A stretch of 64,000 nucleotides of DNA from Chalciporus piperatus (GCA_038093975.1 JBBPTG010000081.1:1-64000); one strand, 5' to 3'. Counted from the first letter of the stretch, positions 14,213 to 27,027 are shown. The notes: generated from the sequence alone by a model not told the origin. Program-made: numbers and translations.

Positions 14213-15811
14213 CACGCTTTGTTATCTTCCTTCGCTCCCTCTTTAGACCATCCATCCATCCATTCATTCATTCACGACCACTGGACAATTCGCGCTTTCC
14301 ACATACACATTCACTCCCCCCATCCTTTTTTCCCTCCCGAAAAGCATGTTCTCGTTATCTCGGACTATCCATCTCTCTCTGACTTATATCACTGTCTTCT
14401 TGCGTCGCCTGCTTTCGTATAATCCACTCGCAAATCTGATTATTTCATGATTCTTTTAACGAGGAGCTGTCTGTCTTTTACTGTTCGGTTATATTGCGTT
14501 TAGTTGGTTTGTCTTGGATCTTCGTTATCTGTACTTATATGTGGTGTATGATATAGTTCTGAGCACATCTGCCCGTTCCTCGATAGAAGTGGGGCAGTGT
14601 GACGCGCGCTTAGTATACAGAATCGATTGCACCCTGCGTCTAATCACTTGGCTGGCGGTGGACAGGAGAGAGCAAGGATAGAGTGTATGTATGGTCACCG
14701 TAACCCGTCGATTCTTCGCGCAGCCATCGCCACTCTGGCGCATGTCGTACCACTTCAATGCCAGCGGTACTTACACCATTCGCTGACCTTTCGAGAAGAC
14801 GCCGAAAGGGGCGATCAATCGCGACGGGTATACGTCCGTTTGTGGGTTCATTTCCATAAACAACGCCGCTCTCTCTACATTCCGTGCAATGTCGATCCTT
14901 TCCCGACTGGCGGTAAAACGTTTGACCCCGCGATGACGGGGGGACGATGAGCGAGTTCAGTGACTGGTCTCCCCGGCCTTGCGTTTGTAGACGCTCTGGC
15001 CTTGCGCTCGGTTGCATGACTGTTGTCATGCCCACAGTCCCGCCAGGAGGAGTCGAGATAACGATAGACAGAAACACGAACTGCGCAAACCCCTTGGAGC
15101 GACCGTCTTGCTACGTACTAAGGGGCTGCCTACGCCGTGGAGACTAGCGCAAACCGCGTAAAAGTGGGCTGATTCGAATTCTCGAGTGTCTTGCGACTCG
15201 TGCATTAACTATTGGACACTGGACAGACATTATTCATTTCGTTTGGCAAATTCGATCACGAAAAGTCGTGAATTGTCGCCGGTCGGCTGGTGGGTTGTCA
15301 GTGCGAGTGACGCATGATTGATAGGCTAAGTAGTCCCTCGCCGTGAGTCGTCGAGCGATTTCTGTCCGAATTTTCGAGTGGAGTTTTTCTCGTTGGCTGT
15401 GTGATTGGGTTTGTAGGGGGGGATGTACGTATGAAAAGGGACATCCATGGGCGTCATTTGGCGAGCTGCTCGCGAATGGCACTAGTGGGTGGCTTCTGTG
15501 ATGGAGAATTCGTGCGGCGAAGGCTAAGTTGTAACCTGTTAAGTACATACCTGCAGGCTTCTGAATCGCTCGACTGGTTTTGAAGGGTCGTCAAAGGATC
15601 GATCGATGGGGCGATGCGAGGCAGAGGGTTGTCAGAATCTAACCCATTCATTCATTCAAGTTGGTGTGTCCTTTATCTGTAGACTGTAGCCTATTCAGTG
15701 GAACATGGCTGTACAAGATCCGCGAGAATAATTAACCCAATTAGGGCATTGCACTTTTTCGAGTTCTGGTTTCATCGGCATTGGACCAGACCAACTCTGA
15801 CAGGCTGCGAG
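14213..15811. other. Intergenic region, no supported gene
   Basis: About 1.6 kb holding the 3' region of the coiled-coil gene (ATTCATTCATTCAC-like simple sequence near 14262) and the promoter of the mitoribosomal gene. Frames of 60-145 codons occur on both strands but show no family signature and no credible splice chain. Confidence 0.45.
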
Positions 15812-16357
15812 ATGCTCAAACCGCGGTTTACTTTCAGCGTGTCCCAGTGCAGGACTTATGCGACGCGTCGAGCAGAAAAACCCCCCGCGCGTTTCCCCGA
15901 TCCTCTGCGGAACAACCCCAATGCCGTCGTCACACCCCTCGAAGACGCCAAATTGACTTTCATCCACCGACCTCCCCCAAGCGCGCCGTCGCCCTACTCG
16001 ACCACGCTGAACCCTGCATCTCCCCTCCTTAAGCCAGCTACACCCACAGGTGGTCCAGTACCACCCCTCTTGCGACCGTCTGACTACAGACCAGAGCCAG
16101 AACGGTTGTCGAAAGAGGACATCGAGAAACTCAGGGCACTCAGACACTCGAATCCACAGTTGTACAGCTGCGGAAAACTGGCAAAGATGTTCGACTGCAC
16201 GCCCAGCTTTGTTTCTCAAGTAGCTGCTCTCCCAAGGTCACAAAGAAGGGAGTTTGCTCGGAAGCAGGCAGCCAAGGTCGAGGTCGTCAAGGCAGGCTGG
16301 GGAGAGAGGAAATCTATTTTCAGGACGATCAAAGAGAAACGACGCCAGTTCTGGTAG
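15812..16357 (+). CDS. MRPL20: Mitochondrial large-subunit ribosomal protein mL58 (MRPL20)
   Basis: Intronless, 181 residues from the ATG at 15812. The N-terminus is Arg/Ser-rich with no early acidic residues (MLKPRFTFSVSQCRTYATRR), consistent with mitochondrial import. The middle is Pro-rich. The C-terminal half carries the fungal MRP-L20 block: PLLRPSDYRPEPERLSKEDI, RALRHSNPQLYSCGKLAKMF, CTPSFVSQVA, ending with the basic WGERKSIFRTIKEKRRQFW. In fungi this protein is part of the mitochondrial 54S subunit. The in-frame codons upstream of 15812 look like leader sequence. Confidence 0.85.
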   Translation: MLKPRFTFSVSQCRTYATRRAEKPPARFPDPLRNNPNAVVTPLEDAKLTFIHRPPPSAPSPYSTTLNPASPLLKPATPTGGPVPPLLRPSDYRPEPERLSKEDIEKLRALRHSNPQLYSCGKLAKMFDCTPSFVSQVAALPRSQRREFARKQAAKVEVVKAGWGERKSIFRTIKEKRRQFW

Positions 16358-16911
16358 TCTTTGTCCTGTGAGGCGCGTGCTACGACTAAAAGTTTTATAG
16401 TAAGTTCTCATCGGTCTGTGGTTTTGCATGTACTGACGGTCAGGCATAGCTGTTTCTCCGCACGTCTCCGAGCCTTTAGCGCGGGGTTGTCTCTTTGTCC
16501 CCCACTAGCTATTACCTCTTTTCTCGTGTTTCTTTGTTAGATCTATTCCTGGACCCGTAGTGGCCGTACATGCTATATAATCGAGTTGAATGACAGCACT
16601 GATCACTGATGAGTCCGCCTCCGGGATCCGTCCCTCGTAAGATGACCGGGTCGGGCGAGATCGGAGACCCGCGTCACTAAATTGGGTTGAGCGTTGTCTC
16701 TACTACCGTCGCAGTTCCCCCGCTCGCCTGTGGAGTCATGCTTAATATCAGGGCACTTACCCCAACGTATATTTTTCATGCTCGGCCGCCCAGTTCGACT
16801 CGAATCATATGCTTAGCCTAGCGGACGCATCTTGACCACTTGATTTCACTCACACTCCTCAGCCGACTCCAGTCTGACATCTTTCAAACTCCATCTGGTT
16901 GTTTCAAACGG
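16358..16911. other. Intergenic spacer with no feature found
   Basis: About 550 bp between the mL58 and malic enzyme genes. No coding frame or RNA gene was recognised. It contains CTGATGAGTCCG at about 16606, which resembles a hammerhead core but lacks the rest of one. Confidence 0.4.
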
Positions 16912-19251
16912 ATGGCGTCCATGGCGTCCCGTTCTGCATTCCGATCCTACTATAAAACACCTCTCCTTCCTCGGTTTTCTACATTCCGTGCATCCCCGTT
17001 TCATTCCATGTCTCCCGCCAGGTTTCCCCCTCACTTTGCCAACTCAGATCACCGCGCCCGCTGTCTTGAACAGCTGCGGTCGAAGAACGTGGCTATAGAG
17101 AAATACATCTACCTCAATGGCCTCAAAGGTCGCGACTCTAATCTATTCTACGATATCCTACTCGGCAACATGCCGGTGAGTCTCTCGTCGAAGAAGCGCG
17201 CACATCCATGACTCGGTCGTGACCCCTCGTTCTCTCGTTCTTAGGAAATGATCCCCATTCTATATACACCCACTGTAAGCCGCTTCATTGGAGGTCGTGT
17301 GACGTCGCTCAGAAACGAGAACCCCCAAGGTCGGTGAGGCGTGTGTGAACTATTCCCACATTTGGCGCAGGCCCGAAGGTCTCTATGTCTCGATCGAAGA
17401 CAAGGGTCGTATTCGGGACGTTCTCCGCACCTGGCCCAGCTCGATTGACGGTCGTATCGCGGTTGTCACGGACGGTGTGTTCCGTCATTCCTTTCGTCCG
17501 CCCGTGAACTGACCCTTTGGAAAGGCTCTCGTATCCTCGGTCTAGGCGATCTTGGTGCCAATGGCTTGCCCATCAGTATCGGCAAATTGTGTGTATTGAG
17601 GGCGACGTGGTCGGTTCTCTAGCTCATTCTTTTCTAGGGACCTTTACGTTGCAGGAGCAGGCATTAAGCCCACTTCGACTGTAGGTCCATCCCTAACTCC
17701 ATGTCTCCGAATTAACGCGCAACCATAGGTCCCCATATGCCTTGACCTTGGCACAAATACCCAACGTTACCTCGATGACCCCCTCTACATCGGTGTTCGC
17801 CGGCCTAGGCCCAACGCCCAGGAGGTAAGCTTCGAGACATGTCCATTCAGCATCGTCATTGTAACTGGGATTAGATGGACGAATTCATGGATGAGTTCAT
17901 GGCAGCAATGAAGGAAGTTTTTCCCAGCTTGCTCGTTCAGTTCGAGGACTTCTCGACCGACAACGCCTTCAGGTACCTTGACAGGTACCGTTACCAATAC
18001 CGTGTCTTCAACGACGATGTATGTCTTTCACTATTCTTCGTCCTTTTTACTTATCCTGATTTTCGTGACTAGATCCAAGGAACTGGTTCCGTCATTTTGT
18101 CTGGTTTCATCAATGCAGCACGCCTTGCTTCGTCCGCGTCGGGCAGGCAATTGTCAGATCAAAGAATTCTGTTCCTCGGGGCTGGTTCTGCTGGAATTGG
18201 TGTTGCAAAGCAGCTTCTCTCGTTCTTTACTACCTTGGGTATGAGTCCCGAAGAGGCTAGAACCCGCATTTACGTGAGCGACACCACTTTGAGTGATCAC
18301 AGGTCGATCGTAACTTAGTGATGCATCATGGCAGACTGTCGACTCCAAGGGTCTGATCACCGCAGACCGTGCAGGTATCCAGGAGCACAAGAAGTGTACG
18401 TATGATCTTCAACGTATCACTGATACGAGTATTGACGACAAATAGTCTTTGCTCGTTCGGACTACGACGGGCCCCAACTGACTAACTTGGTGGACATCAT
18501 CAACTACGTCAAGCCTACTGCCCTTCTTGGTCTTAGCACCATCAAGGTGAGTATGGTCGAATCCTCGACCATCCCCGCTCCATCGCAAAAATCAACTCAC
18601 GTCTTCCAGAATGCGTTCAACGAGAAAGTCGTCAGGGCCATGGCTGCTCTTAACGAGCGCCCTATCATCTTCCCTCTGTCCAACCCTGTCCACCTTTGCG
18701 AGCTCGACTATCCCGACGCCATCAACTGGTAAGTGGCACGTTAACCACGCTGTCCTGCCGGTGTTCACCATCCACCAGGACCAATGGCAAAGTCATCTAC
18801 GCCTCTGGTAGCCCATACCAGTCCGTGACGCACGAGGGTGTAAGGTACGAGCCTGGTCAGGGAAACAACATGTACATCTTCCCTGGTATCGGTCTCGGCT
18901 CGCTCCTCTCCAAAACGCGCCACGTCTCGGACAGCATGGTCGAACAAGCCGCCGTCGCTCTCGCCTCGTCCTTGACCGCCGAAGAAAAGGCTGCACAGCT
19001 CGTCTACCCTCGTCTAGCTCGCATCCGTGACATCAGCGCCCAGATCGCTTTTGCTGTCATTAGACAAGCCCAAAAGGAGGTACGTGGTATACGTCGTGGT
19101 GGTGACTTGTTGCGACTGACACCCTACCCTCCAGAATGTGGACACTAACCGTTATCTCCGCACTCTACCCGACGATGACCTGCTTGGTCTAATCCGGGAT
19201 AAAATGTGGCAACCACCTGCGATGCAGCTATATTCTGCTCCTCGTCTCTAA
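16912..19251 (+). CDS. MAE1: Malic enzyme, probably mitochondrial, NAD-dependent type
   Basis: Oxidative decarboxylation of malate to pyruvate. The gene has many short introns. Successive exons read RDSNLFYDILLGNMP, EMIPILYTPT, VGEACVNYSHIW, RIAVVTDG, LGDLGANGLPISIGKL, DLYVAGAGIKP, VFNDDIQGTGSVILSG, ILFLGAGSAGIGVAKQLL and FPLSNPVHLCELDYP, in the order expected for a full malic enzyme. The GAGSAG loop is the dinucleotide-binding motif. The start at 16912 gives an Arg/Ser-rich presequence (MASMASRSAFRSYYKTP) typical of mitochondrial import; an in-frame ATG at 16840 would add 24 residues. NAD versus NADP preference cannot be settled by eye. Confidence 0.9.
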
Positions 19252-19459
19252 GTGGTAGCCGGCGTGGGACGCGTTCCCAGGTTTTCTTCTTCGTGTGGAG
19301 AGAAGCACTGAGCCCTAGAGATGCGGGCAGGCGACGGCCCGGGTGTTCCTGAAACGTTTGCAAAATTATTCTTAGATTTCAATCAGTTGTGCTGTATAGA
19401 TTTTGACTTTTTGTATCTAAAGTAGAGCATAGGACGTGGTTGTAATATACGGCTTACCT

Positions 19460-21193
19460 TCAGATATCGATATCTGCGTTCAGCACAGAGGATGGATCGC
19501 CGTGTGTATCGAGAGCTTCCTTCCAGATCCCGATGCTGAATCTGTGATTTACACCCTTGAGTGAGGGAACACATGCAACGCCTCCGCAACCTCCCGTCTT
19601 TGGCATGGGTACCAGATAGAATACATCCTTGACGCGTGAATGCAGCAATGCCATGGCACACATGATACAAGGTTCGTGTGTGATGAAAAGTGTCAAGCCC
19701 GTCAGGAGATACTGCGCGCCATTCCTGGCCGCTTCGTCTGAGGATGATTCCTTGACAAGCGGCTGCTGTGCTCGAAAATCTGCAATGTCGCGGATGACAT
19801 TGAGTGCTGCGTGACGGAGGGGATGTCGAGTGGATGTACGCGTATCATGCGCGACGAACGAGCGTGATAGCTGGGTTTCCTCATCGTAGGGTATTGGGAC
19901 GTATGCGACTATAGGAAGCTTCGGGGGTGTCGTCGGCACGTATGGAACAGGGGGGACGGTGGAGTTTCGTGCACTTACCTCGCCGTTCATGTCGGATTTA
20001 GCTTTGACGTACTCGTTTTTGAGGCACTGGATAGCGTTGGATGCCCAGTGGGTTTTTCCCCGTGTCCATTTTTCGGGTTCCCATTTGCGTTTTGGAGCGA
20101 ATACGGTGGGCCAGAATGTGTTCTTGAGTTGGAGGGACGTTTGAGTCAACGCGGGGTTGCATGGAACCGGGAGTTGGTAAGGAGGGGGTAGGTCAAGTTC
20201 GGTGGGGAGCGAGGGTGGATCTTGGGATGTGTCGAGCAGAAGGGTACACGAGGTAACTTGTCTTCGGATGCGTTTGAGATGGGATAGCGAGTCTCTATCG
20301 AGTCCAGATTGTTTGAGCCATTTGAGCATCGTGGCGATGTGTTTTTGGTCGGGTATATCGACGACCCATGCTTGGACTACGAGGAGGGGGGTTAGTAGGT
20401 AAGAGACATGAGAGGGTGGATGGGAATGGGGTTACCGAGTTCGATGTCGTCGCGTTGTTCTTCTTCTTTCTCGAGGGAGAGTTTTTTCCAGGTGAATGGA
20501 AGGTCGTCCTCTTCTACGATCACTGAGTCGTTTGTCTTTCGATGCGATTCTGAAGACGTGTTGGGGATGCCATCGTTCTCGTAGATTCCACCCAGTCCAC
20601 CGAGAGGGTTTGTATTCCCTTCCGAGTCCTCATGTCTGCATATTGAAATACCTGCATCCGCCACGTCGATCGGATCGAACCAGAGCTTGTGTCCATAGAA
20701 GATGCAGAGTTCTTCGTCGGGCTCGATCGCACGAGCAGTCACATATCTGATGCACTCCCCTGCCGAATCGACAACAAAAGACACGTTCGGTCTCCCAGAA
20801 TGATTAAAAACAGATCCTTCAAACAAGTTTGATGTTCGATATCAACACCGTCGTTCAACACGAACGAGATCAAACGCACGACGGACCTAATCCCAACGCG
20901 AGCGCCATGCGACCATCTTTCCAGTTGAACGTGTAGTGATCGAGAAGGGTGTGTTTGCCATGGTTAGCGTATTCTTCTTTGCTGAAGAGAAGGACGGGGC
21001 TGGTTTCTATCACTGTCTGAGCGGGTATTGGGCGAGTAGCTGGTCATCATGGTTGATCTGGATGAGTTTTGGAATGTGAATGATGGATCCTACCAAATAC
21101 ACCTCGTCCTTTTCCTTTGATGGATTTGATAGAGCATTGTTCTGGATTCAAGACCCAGTCGTTGGGATGTGTAGGTCCTTGCATCAACTCCAT
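19460..21193 (-). CDS. TAD3: SET-domain / tRNA adenosine deaminase subunit TAD3 fusion
   Basis: Four exons (21193-21094, 21012-20887, 20816-20436, 20376-19460) join in frame to 507 residues. Residues about 1-125 form a SET domain: CSIKSIKGKGRGVFG, TVIETSPVLLF, FNHSGRPNVSF and EPDEELCIFYGHKLWF. The rest is TAD3/ADAT3, the partner of TAD2 in A34-to-inosine editing of tRNA anticodons: VQAWVVDIPDQK, HLKRIRRQ, HPLRHAALNVI (catalytic-site Glu replaced by Val-type HxV sequence typical of TAD3) and EPCIMCAMALLHSRVKDVFY. The joining intron (20377-20435, 59 nt) has donor GTAACC, branch ACTAAC and acceptor CGTAG, and it restores the exact TAD3 N-terminus. No separate TAD3 start is apparent. An unfused SET protein ending inside that intron is the alternative. 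The start is the first in-frame ATG after an upstream stop. Confidence 0.8.
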
Positions 21194-21353
21194 GGATCTG
21201 CGGTGGTAGTGGCCGTAAATGGTAAACCAGCCATGGCCACGTGGCGAGAATGAAACGCGCTTGAACACGTCAAAGGATCGAACGTGTCATTGCAGAGTCA
21301 AAGATCAAGAAAAACCAAATGAACTACTAATAGAAGTTGACTAGAATTCTACC

Positions 21354-23112
21354 ATGGCACCAGCACCAGCACCGAGACCACTACCGAATCTATTGTTCGT
21401 TTCCCTCGTTCCAGTCGCTTCATGGTTCGTGATACGACCTCTGCTTGACCCATCCCCACCTCTTCCTGCTCTCTTTGCCTCTCTCGGATTCTCTATATTC
21501 GCATTCCTTGCAGCCCTGTACTTGGTACCTGCACTTGGCCCGCGATTTGTCAAGGCAAACCTCAAGGGAAAAGATCTCTTGAAGGTCTACTCCGATCCTA
21601 TGTAAGTCACATCTGCAAGCCGACCTCTGCTTGCTTTACAGAGTTTACACAGACCAGAGAGCCAGGGGCTCGTATGCGCTTCGATTTACATCCTACTCTT
21701 AATCCTCTTCATCCCGTTCCCTTTCTCCAACACGGTCGGTAGTCTTCCTGAAAGCCGAAAGACCCTCGAAGGCCTGCAGGGTGTAGCATCCCTTCACCAT
21801 GAGGTACGTGCACACGATTCGTTTTGGCGTGTACTGCTTCATAATTGGTCGCAGTTGTCGATATACCTGTCCTCGCTGCTGTCTCTGTTGATGGCCACCA
21901 TACTTGGATTCCTGGATGATGTCTTCGACATTCGCTGGAGGCATAAATTGCCAATACCAATCATTGCTGCCATCCCTATGCTGATGGTATACTATGCGGA
22001 AAGAGGCAACACTCATGTCGTAATACCAATTCCTTTCAGGCGCTTCTTCGGGGTGCTTGTAAATCTAGGTTTGTTGTCTTTCGACTGTCCCTTTGCATCC
22101 AGATTAAACGCGACGAATAGGTCCACTGTACTATCTATACATGTCACTCTTATCGACATTTACAACCAACAGTATCAACATCCTCGCTGGCATCAATGGT
22201 TCCGAAGTCAGCCAGGCCGTCATCATCGCCATGTCCGTCATTTTAAATGACCTACTCTACCTCCCTTGGCCACTAGATTTCAAGATACCACTTTACCTCC
22301 TGGGGAGCCAAGCAGAGGTGGACATTGGAGGCGCATGGCACGCCGGAATGTCGTATGGCAGCAGCGAGTTGGTTGGCAGGCATTTGTTCAGCCTATACTT
22401 TATGCTTCCCCTGCTCGGTGTCTGTCTGGGATTCATGTACCACAATTGGTACGTGCCGTTATTTCTTTCAATGTCTCCGCTCATTACAGAAACAACTGAT
22501 AGGTACCCCGCGCGTGCCTTCCCCGGAGATACCCTTTGCTATGTTACAGGAATGGCATTTTCGGTTGTTGGCATCCAGGGTCACTTCTCAAAGACCTTGC
22601 TCCTATTCTTCCTACCCCAGATTTTCAACTTCATCCTGTCTTGCCCGCAATTATTCGGATTGGTTCCCTGTCCCAGGCATCGTGTCCCGAGGTTGGTTCC
22701 GGATTGATACGACAGCAATCATGCTAAAGTTTCCTTAATCAACAGATTTGACCCTGACACGAATCTCCTGCATCCTTCGAAAGCTCTGTTCCTGAAACCT
22801 CCGTCCAAACTAGCCACTTTCGTTCTCCGGGTTTTCTCGTCCTTGGGCCTCACGGAGCTAACCGTCCATCCAACCAGCGGAATCATCCTCGAGGCTACTA
22901 ATCTCACTATCTTGAATTTCCTACTTGTGCGATTTGGACCGATGACCGAGAAAAGGCTGGTGCAGGTGCTGGTGGCTACCCAAGTAAGTGTAACCAAGAC
23001 TGTCCGAGTGGCGTTGATGTGACTCATGGATAATCAGGTTACCGGAAGTTTGGTAGCTTTCGTGGTGCGCTATGGCCTCGCTGGCCTCGTCTACGATGGT
23101 GATCGAAGGTAA
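21354..23112 (+). CDS. ALG7: UDP-GlcNAc:dolichyl-phosphate GlcNAc-1-phosphotransferase (ALG7/GPT)
   Basis: First enzyme of N-glycan precursor synthesis in the ER membrane; transfers GlcNAc-1-phosphate to dolichyl phosphate. The ATG at 21354 is in context ACCATGG. The protein is polytopic. Diagnostic parts are [88 protein letters not shown] and [20 protein letters not shown]. The GFLDDVFD and [13 protein letters not shown] blocks are catalytic-site signatures of the family. Several short introns split it, including one inside the last membrane segment near 22983. It shares a divergent promoter of 160 bp with the SET-TAD3 gene. Confidence 0.95.
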
Positions 23113-23591
23113 CAAAGGGTGAAATGTAACAGCGCCAGCTGGAGTTGCGATACCCGATCCCGTTCGTGACTTCGTGTCATGTCGGAGTCGTTGCGAGGCA
23201 GCGAACGAGAAATTCGCGCATGCGGATGTGGCGCGGACCTAGAGATGGTATACAAATGCCGACTTTCTGTAACAATTACTCACCTTGCTGAGGAGATAAA
23301 GCGTAATCACGAGCTGCACGGTATCATGATTTCCTGAAAGCATTGCCAACCGACATGGCGGTCCCAATTGCGCCAAGGCAAAAGATGTGGTAGGTATATC
23401 GGAAGGTTAGCGGGATATTCGCGCAAGTTGGAAATGGAAAAACAAACGGGATTGGTGGAATCACATGCTTCACCCGCTTGAAGCCGCCGGGAAGGATTCG
23501 CGTTACCATTGAAATGGAACCAGATTTGAGATCCCACTTTCAAACCCGTCTTCCTTTCCTTGAATTTTTGCTGAACGGTACTCCCCTCACG

Positions 23592-25474
23592 ATGACTAGC
23601 CAAGAACGAGCTGTTTTCCAGGCTGAAGTAGCCGAAGTCGAACAGTGGTCCAAGGTATGCCCCTATTTTCGGGTCTGGATGGCTGCTCACGATGTTCTCG
23701 GACAGAGTCCTCGGTTCGCACGAGTGAAGAGACCGTACACCGCCGCTCAGGTCGTTTCGAAGCGAGGAACTATTCCGATCCAATATCCTTCCAACATCCA
23801 AGGCAAGAAGTTGTTCGCTCTTCTCTCCGAACACGCCAAGAATGGGACTCCGTCGCACACCTATGGAGCGTAAGTCGCGATTGAAACCCTTTCAAAAAGA
23901 GCGCTTGCTGAACCTCGAGCAGACTCGACCCGGTGCAGGTCACCCAGATGGCAAAGTACCTCGAGACTGTCTATGTCTCCGGCTGGCAATCATCCTCGAC
24001 TGCGTCGAGCACGAACGAGCCTGGTCCCGATCTTGCCGGTGAGTCTCCCCGTCCCTGACGTGCCCATAAACCATCTGTTTGTGACGCGCGGATGTCCAGA
24101 CTACCCTTCCAACACCGTCCCCAACAAAGTCGAGCACCTTTTCATGGCTCAACTCTTCCACGACCGCAAACAACGTGAAGCCCGTTCTCACATGTCCGAT
24201 GCCGAACTCGCATCGACCCCCTACATCGACTACTTCCGCCCAATCATCGCTGACGCCGACACCGGACACGGCGGTCTCACCGCCGTCATGAAACTCGCCA
24301 AGATGTTTGTCGAGAAAGGTGCAGCGGGTATTCACATCGAAGATCAAGCACCAGGAACCAAGAAATGTGGTCATATGGCTGGCAAAGTACTCGTCCCCGT
24401 CGGAGAGCATATCAATCGCCTCGTCGCTATCCGTTTACAGTTCGATATCATGGGCGTGGAGAACCTTGTCATCTGCCGGACGGACTCGGAAGCTGCGACG
24501 TTGATCACGTCCAACATTGACGAGCGAGATCACTCCTTCATTCTCGGCTCTACGAATGCATCGCTCCCGCCTCTCGTTGGTGTCATGCTCGATGCAGAGA
24601 GAGCAGGAAAGTCAGGGGATGATCTTCAGGCTGTCGAAGATGCTTGGATCGCCGCTGCCAATCTGCAACTCTTCTCGGAGACACTCGCAGATGCCCTGAT
24701 CGCGCAGGGAACGTCACGACAGAGCGTGCAACAGTTCCTAGATCGAGTTTCGCATGTTTCGTATCCCCAAGCGATCGACATCGCGCAGAGGGCGTTCGGG
24801 CTCAAGAATGTCCCGTATTGGAACTGGGACACGCCTCGGACGCGCGAGGGTTACTATCGTTATCAAGGTGGTACCAAGTGCGCTATTATGCGCTCGATCG
24901 AGTACGCGCCTTACGCGGACGCCTTGTGGATGGAGACGAAGAAGCCGATACTGGCTCAGGCACGAGAGTTCGCGCACGGTGTCCACGCCGTGCGCCCCGG
25001 ACACTGGCTTTCGTATAACCTCAGCCCGTCGTTCAACTGGGAAGCAGCTGGTCTTAGTACGAAAGACATGAAAGACTATATTTGGGAGCTCGGGAGGCTT
25101 GGATTCTGCTGGCAGTTCATCACGGTAAGGGCACGAACTCGTTGGATGGATTTGGCAGCTGACCAAATTCAAGCTCGGTGGCCTTCATTCGAACGCATAT
25201 ATCAGCGATTTGTTTGCCAGCGCGTACGCAAAGGAAGGCATGAAAGCCTATGTCGAGATCGTGCAACGGAATGAGCGAGAAATTGGTTGTGACGTGTTGA
25301 CGCACCAAAAGGTATGATCAGCGCCAGCAAGAAGATCTGCCACGCTAACTTGTTCTGCAGTGGAGTGGTGCAGATTACGCGGACAATCTGCTCAAGACGG
25401 TGACAGGTGGTATCTCGTCGACAGCGGCTATGGGTAAAGGTGTTACGGAGGATCAGTTCAAGTCTAAGCTGTGA
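23592..25474 (+). CDS. ICL1: Isocitrate lyase with C-terminal SKL peroxisomal signal
   Basis: Glyoxylate-cycle enzyme splitting isocitrate to succinate and glyoxylate. Six exons (23592-23654, 23706-23869, 23923-24038, 24100-25124, 25174-25311, 25361-25474) give 539 residues, the usual fungal length. Motifs: [60 protein letters not shown] (KKCGH catalytic signature), [14 protein letters not shown] and [14 protein letters not shown]. The last three residues are SKL, a canonical PTS1 signal, which points to peroxisomal or glyoxysomal import. All five introns are 47-61 nt with GT-AG ends. It would be expected to be carbon-source regulated, but no specific control element was identified here. Confidence 0.95.
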
Positions 25475-25746
25475 CAGGAAGAGGTCAAAGCAGAATCTAG
25501 GATTTGCCATTTCTTCATCATGTATTGTGGATCTCTGTTGCTTCCGAAAATCCAACACCAGAGCGTGCAGCCTGATGGATTTGTAAACCCAATGTATTCA
25601 GAGGCAAACGGCCTTTGAAACATCAAAGGGGAACGCTGAGTTGCCAACACCACGCAGACCACGACTGAAAAATTACATGCTAGCTGATCGTCACATTCAA
25701 TGCTTCTGATAGATCGGATGGAAAACACGTGGTCCGATGCGGGGTT

Positions 25747-27027
25747 TTATGATGCGTTCGCAAAGGCACCCTTGCTTGCGGTGAGCTCCGCTCCAAGCTT
25801 GTACCCCGTTACCTGCAACACATCGGGTGAGAAATCTTCCCAAGAGGCTTGAACACACTCACTTTATCCCAGTCGATTTTCTGTCTCGTCATGGGCAGCG
25901 CACGTCTAAGGCCCTTGAAGGCCTTCTCGCTCATCTCGTGGTAAGAGTCATTTAGCGACGTTTGTAGTCGCGATTCCTCTGCCTCGATCAACGCGACGAT
26001 CTTGGACGCGGCTGCGGCAGGTGGCGCGTTTGCGATCGCCGACGGTATGGGTATTGATATGTCATGCGTCGTTTCGAGTTGAACCTACTCGGTACAAATT
26101 AGTTGGGTGTGCCTTCTTTAGGTCAACAGAATCGATCGGCACATTTCCTTGTTCGTAGTAGTGAACGTTGACCAAGACTTTGCCCTGAATCGATTTAGAC
26201 CCTGCAAAGTCAAGCTCGTATCGAGAACGCCATCTCCCCGACCTATTCGCTCATCAGCGACTTTCAGCGATTATTGAGGAAGTAGTGCAGACCAGAAATT
26301 GGACGGGTTGTATTTATTTGAAACAATTTGAATTGTGTAATTGCTGGGTGGTTGGGTTGCGAACACAACAGCCACACCTTCGACATAATGCGCACTTAGA
26401 TATGAGAGGGCAGCGTTCTCGAGGGCAGCTCTGTCAGTGATCGCGTTCTCAGAAGATGACAGAGGTAATACTGTGGAAAGGCTTACCGTAACGGTTCGGC
26501 CTCTTGATCGGGTTCCTCTGGGCGAGAGTCAGATGCCTCCTAAACGAAAAGACACACTATGTAGCTGTGGAGATGCACGACATTTGGAGACTACACTCGC
26601 CAGTCTGAGGTGATCGAATCTGAAAGATGTCTTGGAACGAGGATCCAAGAACCGTTCCTCCTCCCCATCATCGTCTTGCTTACGTGCGACTTCACTGACT
26701 ATCGTCTGTGGCTGTAATCAACGAGTGCGCGAACGACCATATGGAACAGGATATACCTGGTGCTCTGCATCAGGGACATCGACCACGATGAACTGCGCGA
26801 GATTGTAGTCTCGGAGAGCGGGGAGGATGCCATCTTCTAGGATGTCGTCGTCGTTGATTACGACACGCACGTCTACGCGCGTCGTGCCAGGGGAGCGTGG
26901 ATCGTCAGCATTGCAGTAGATCAAGCTATATAGAATGCGAACCGTTGAGGACGTCGTTGATCTCTCCTGGGGGTGATTGCAGGACGAACGAGCTTGCGAC
27001 CTCGATGCGCTCGTCTGATTCAGCCAT
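25747..27027 (-). CDS. CAP1: F-actin-capping protein subunit alpha
   Basis: Forms the heterodimer with the beta subunit that caps barbed ends of actin filaments. The ATG at 27027 begins MAESDERIEVASSFVLQSPP, followed by GEINDVLNDVRVVINDDDIL, LAQFIVVDVPDAEHQ, FLDPRSKTSFRFDHLRL, YNPSNFWSGRWRSRYELDF, GKVLVNVHYYEQGNVQLET and the C-terminal MSEKAFKGLRRALPMTRQKI then GYKLGAELTA. These are the conserved capping-alpha blocks, including the tail that binds actin. Several short introns occur. The one at 26540-26600 has a GC donor (CTG/GCGAGT) and an AG acceptor, and only that junction keeps the frame. It is divergent from the PHD gene with 117 bp between start codons. Confidence 0.9.
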
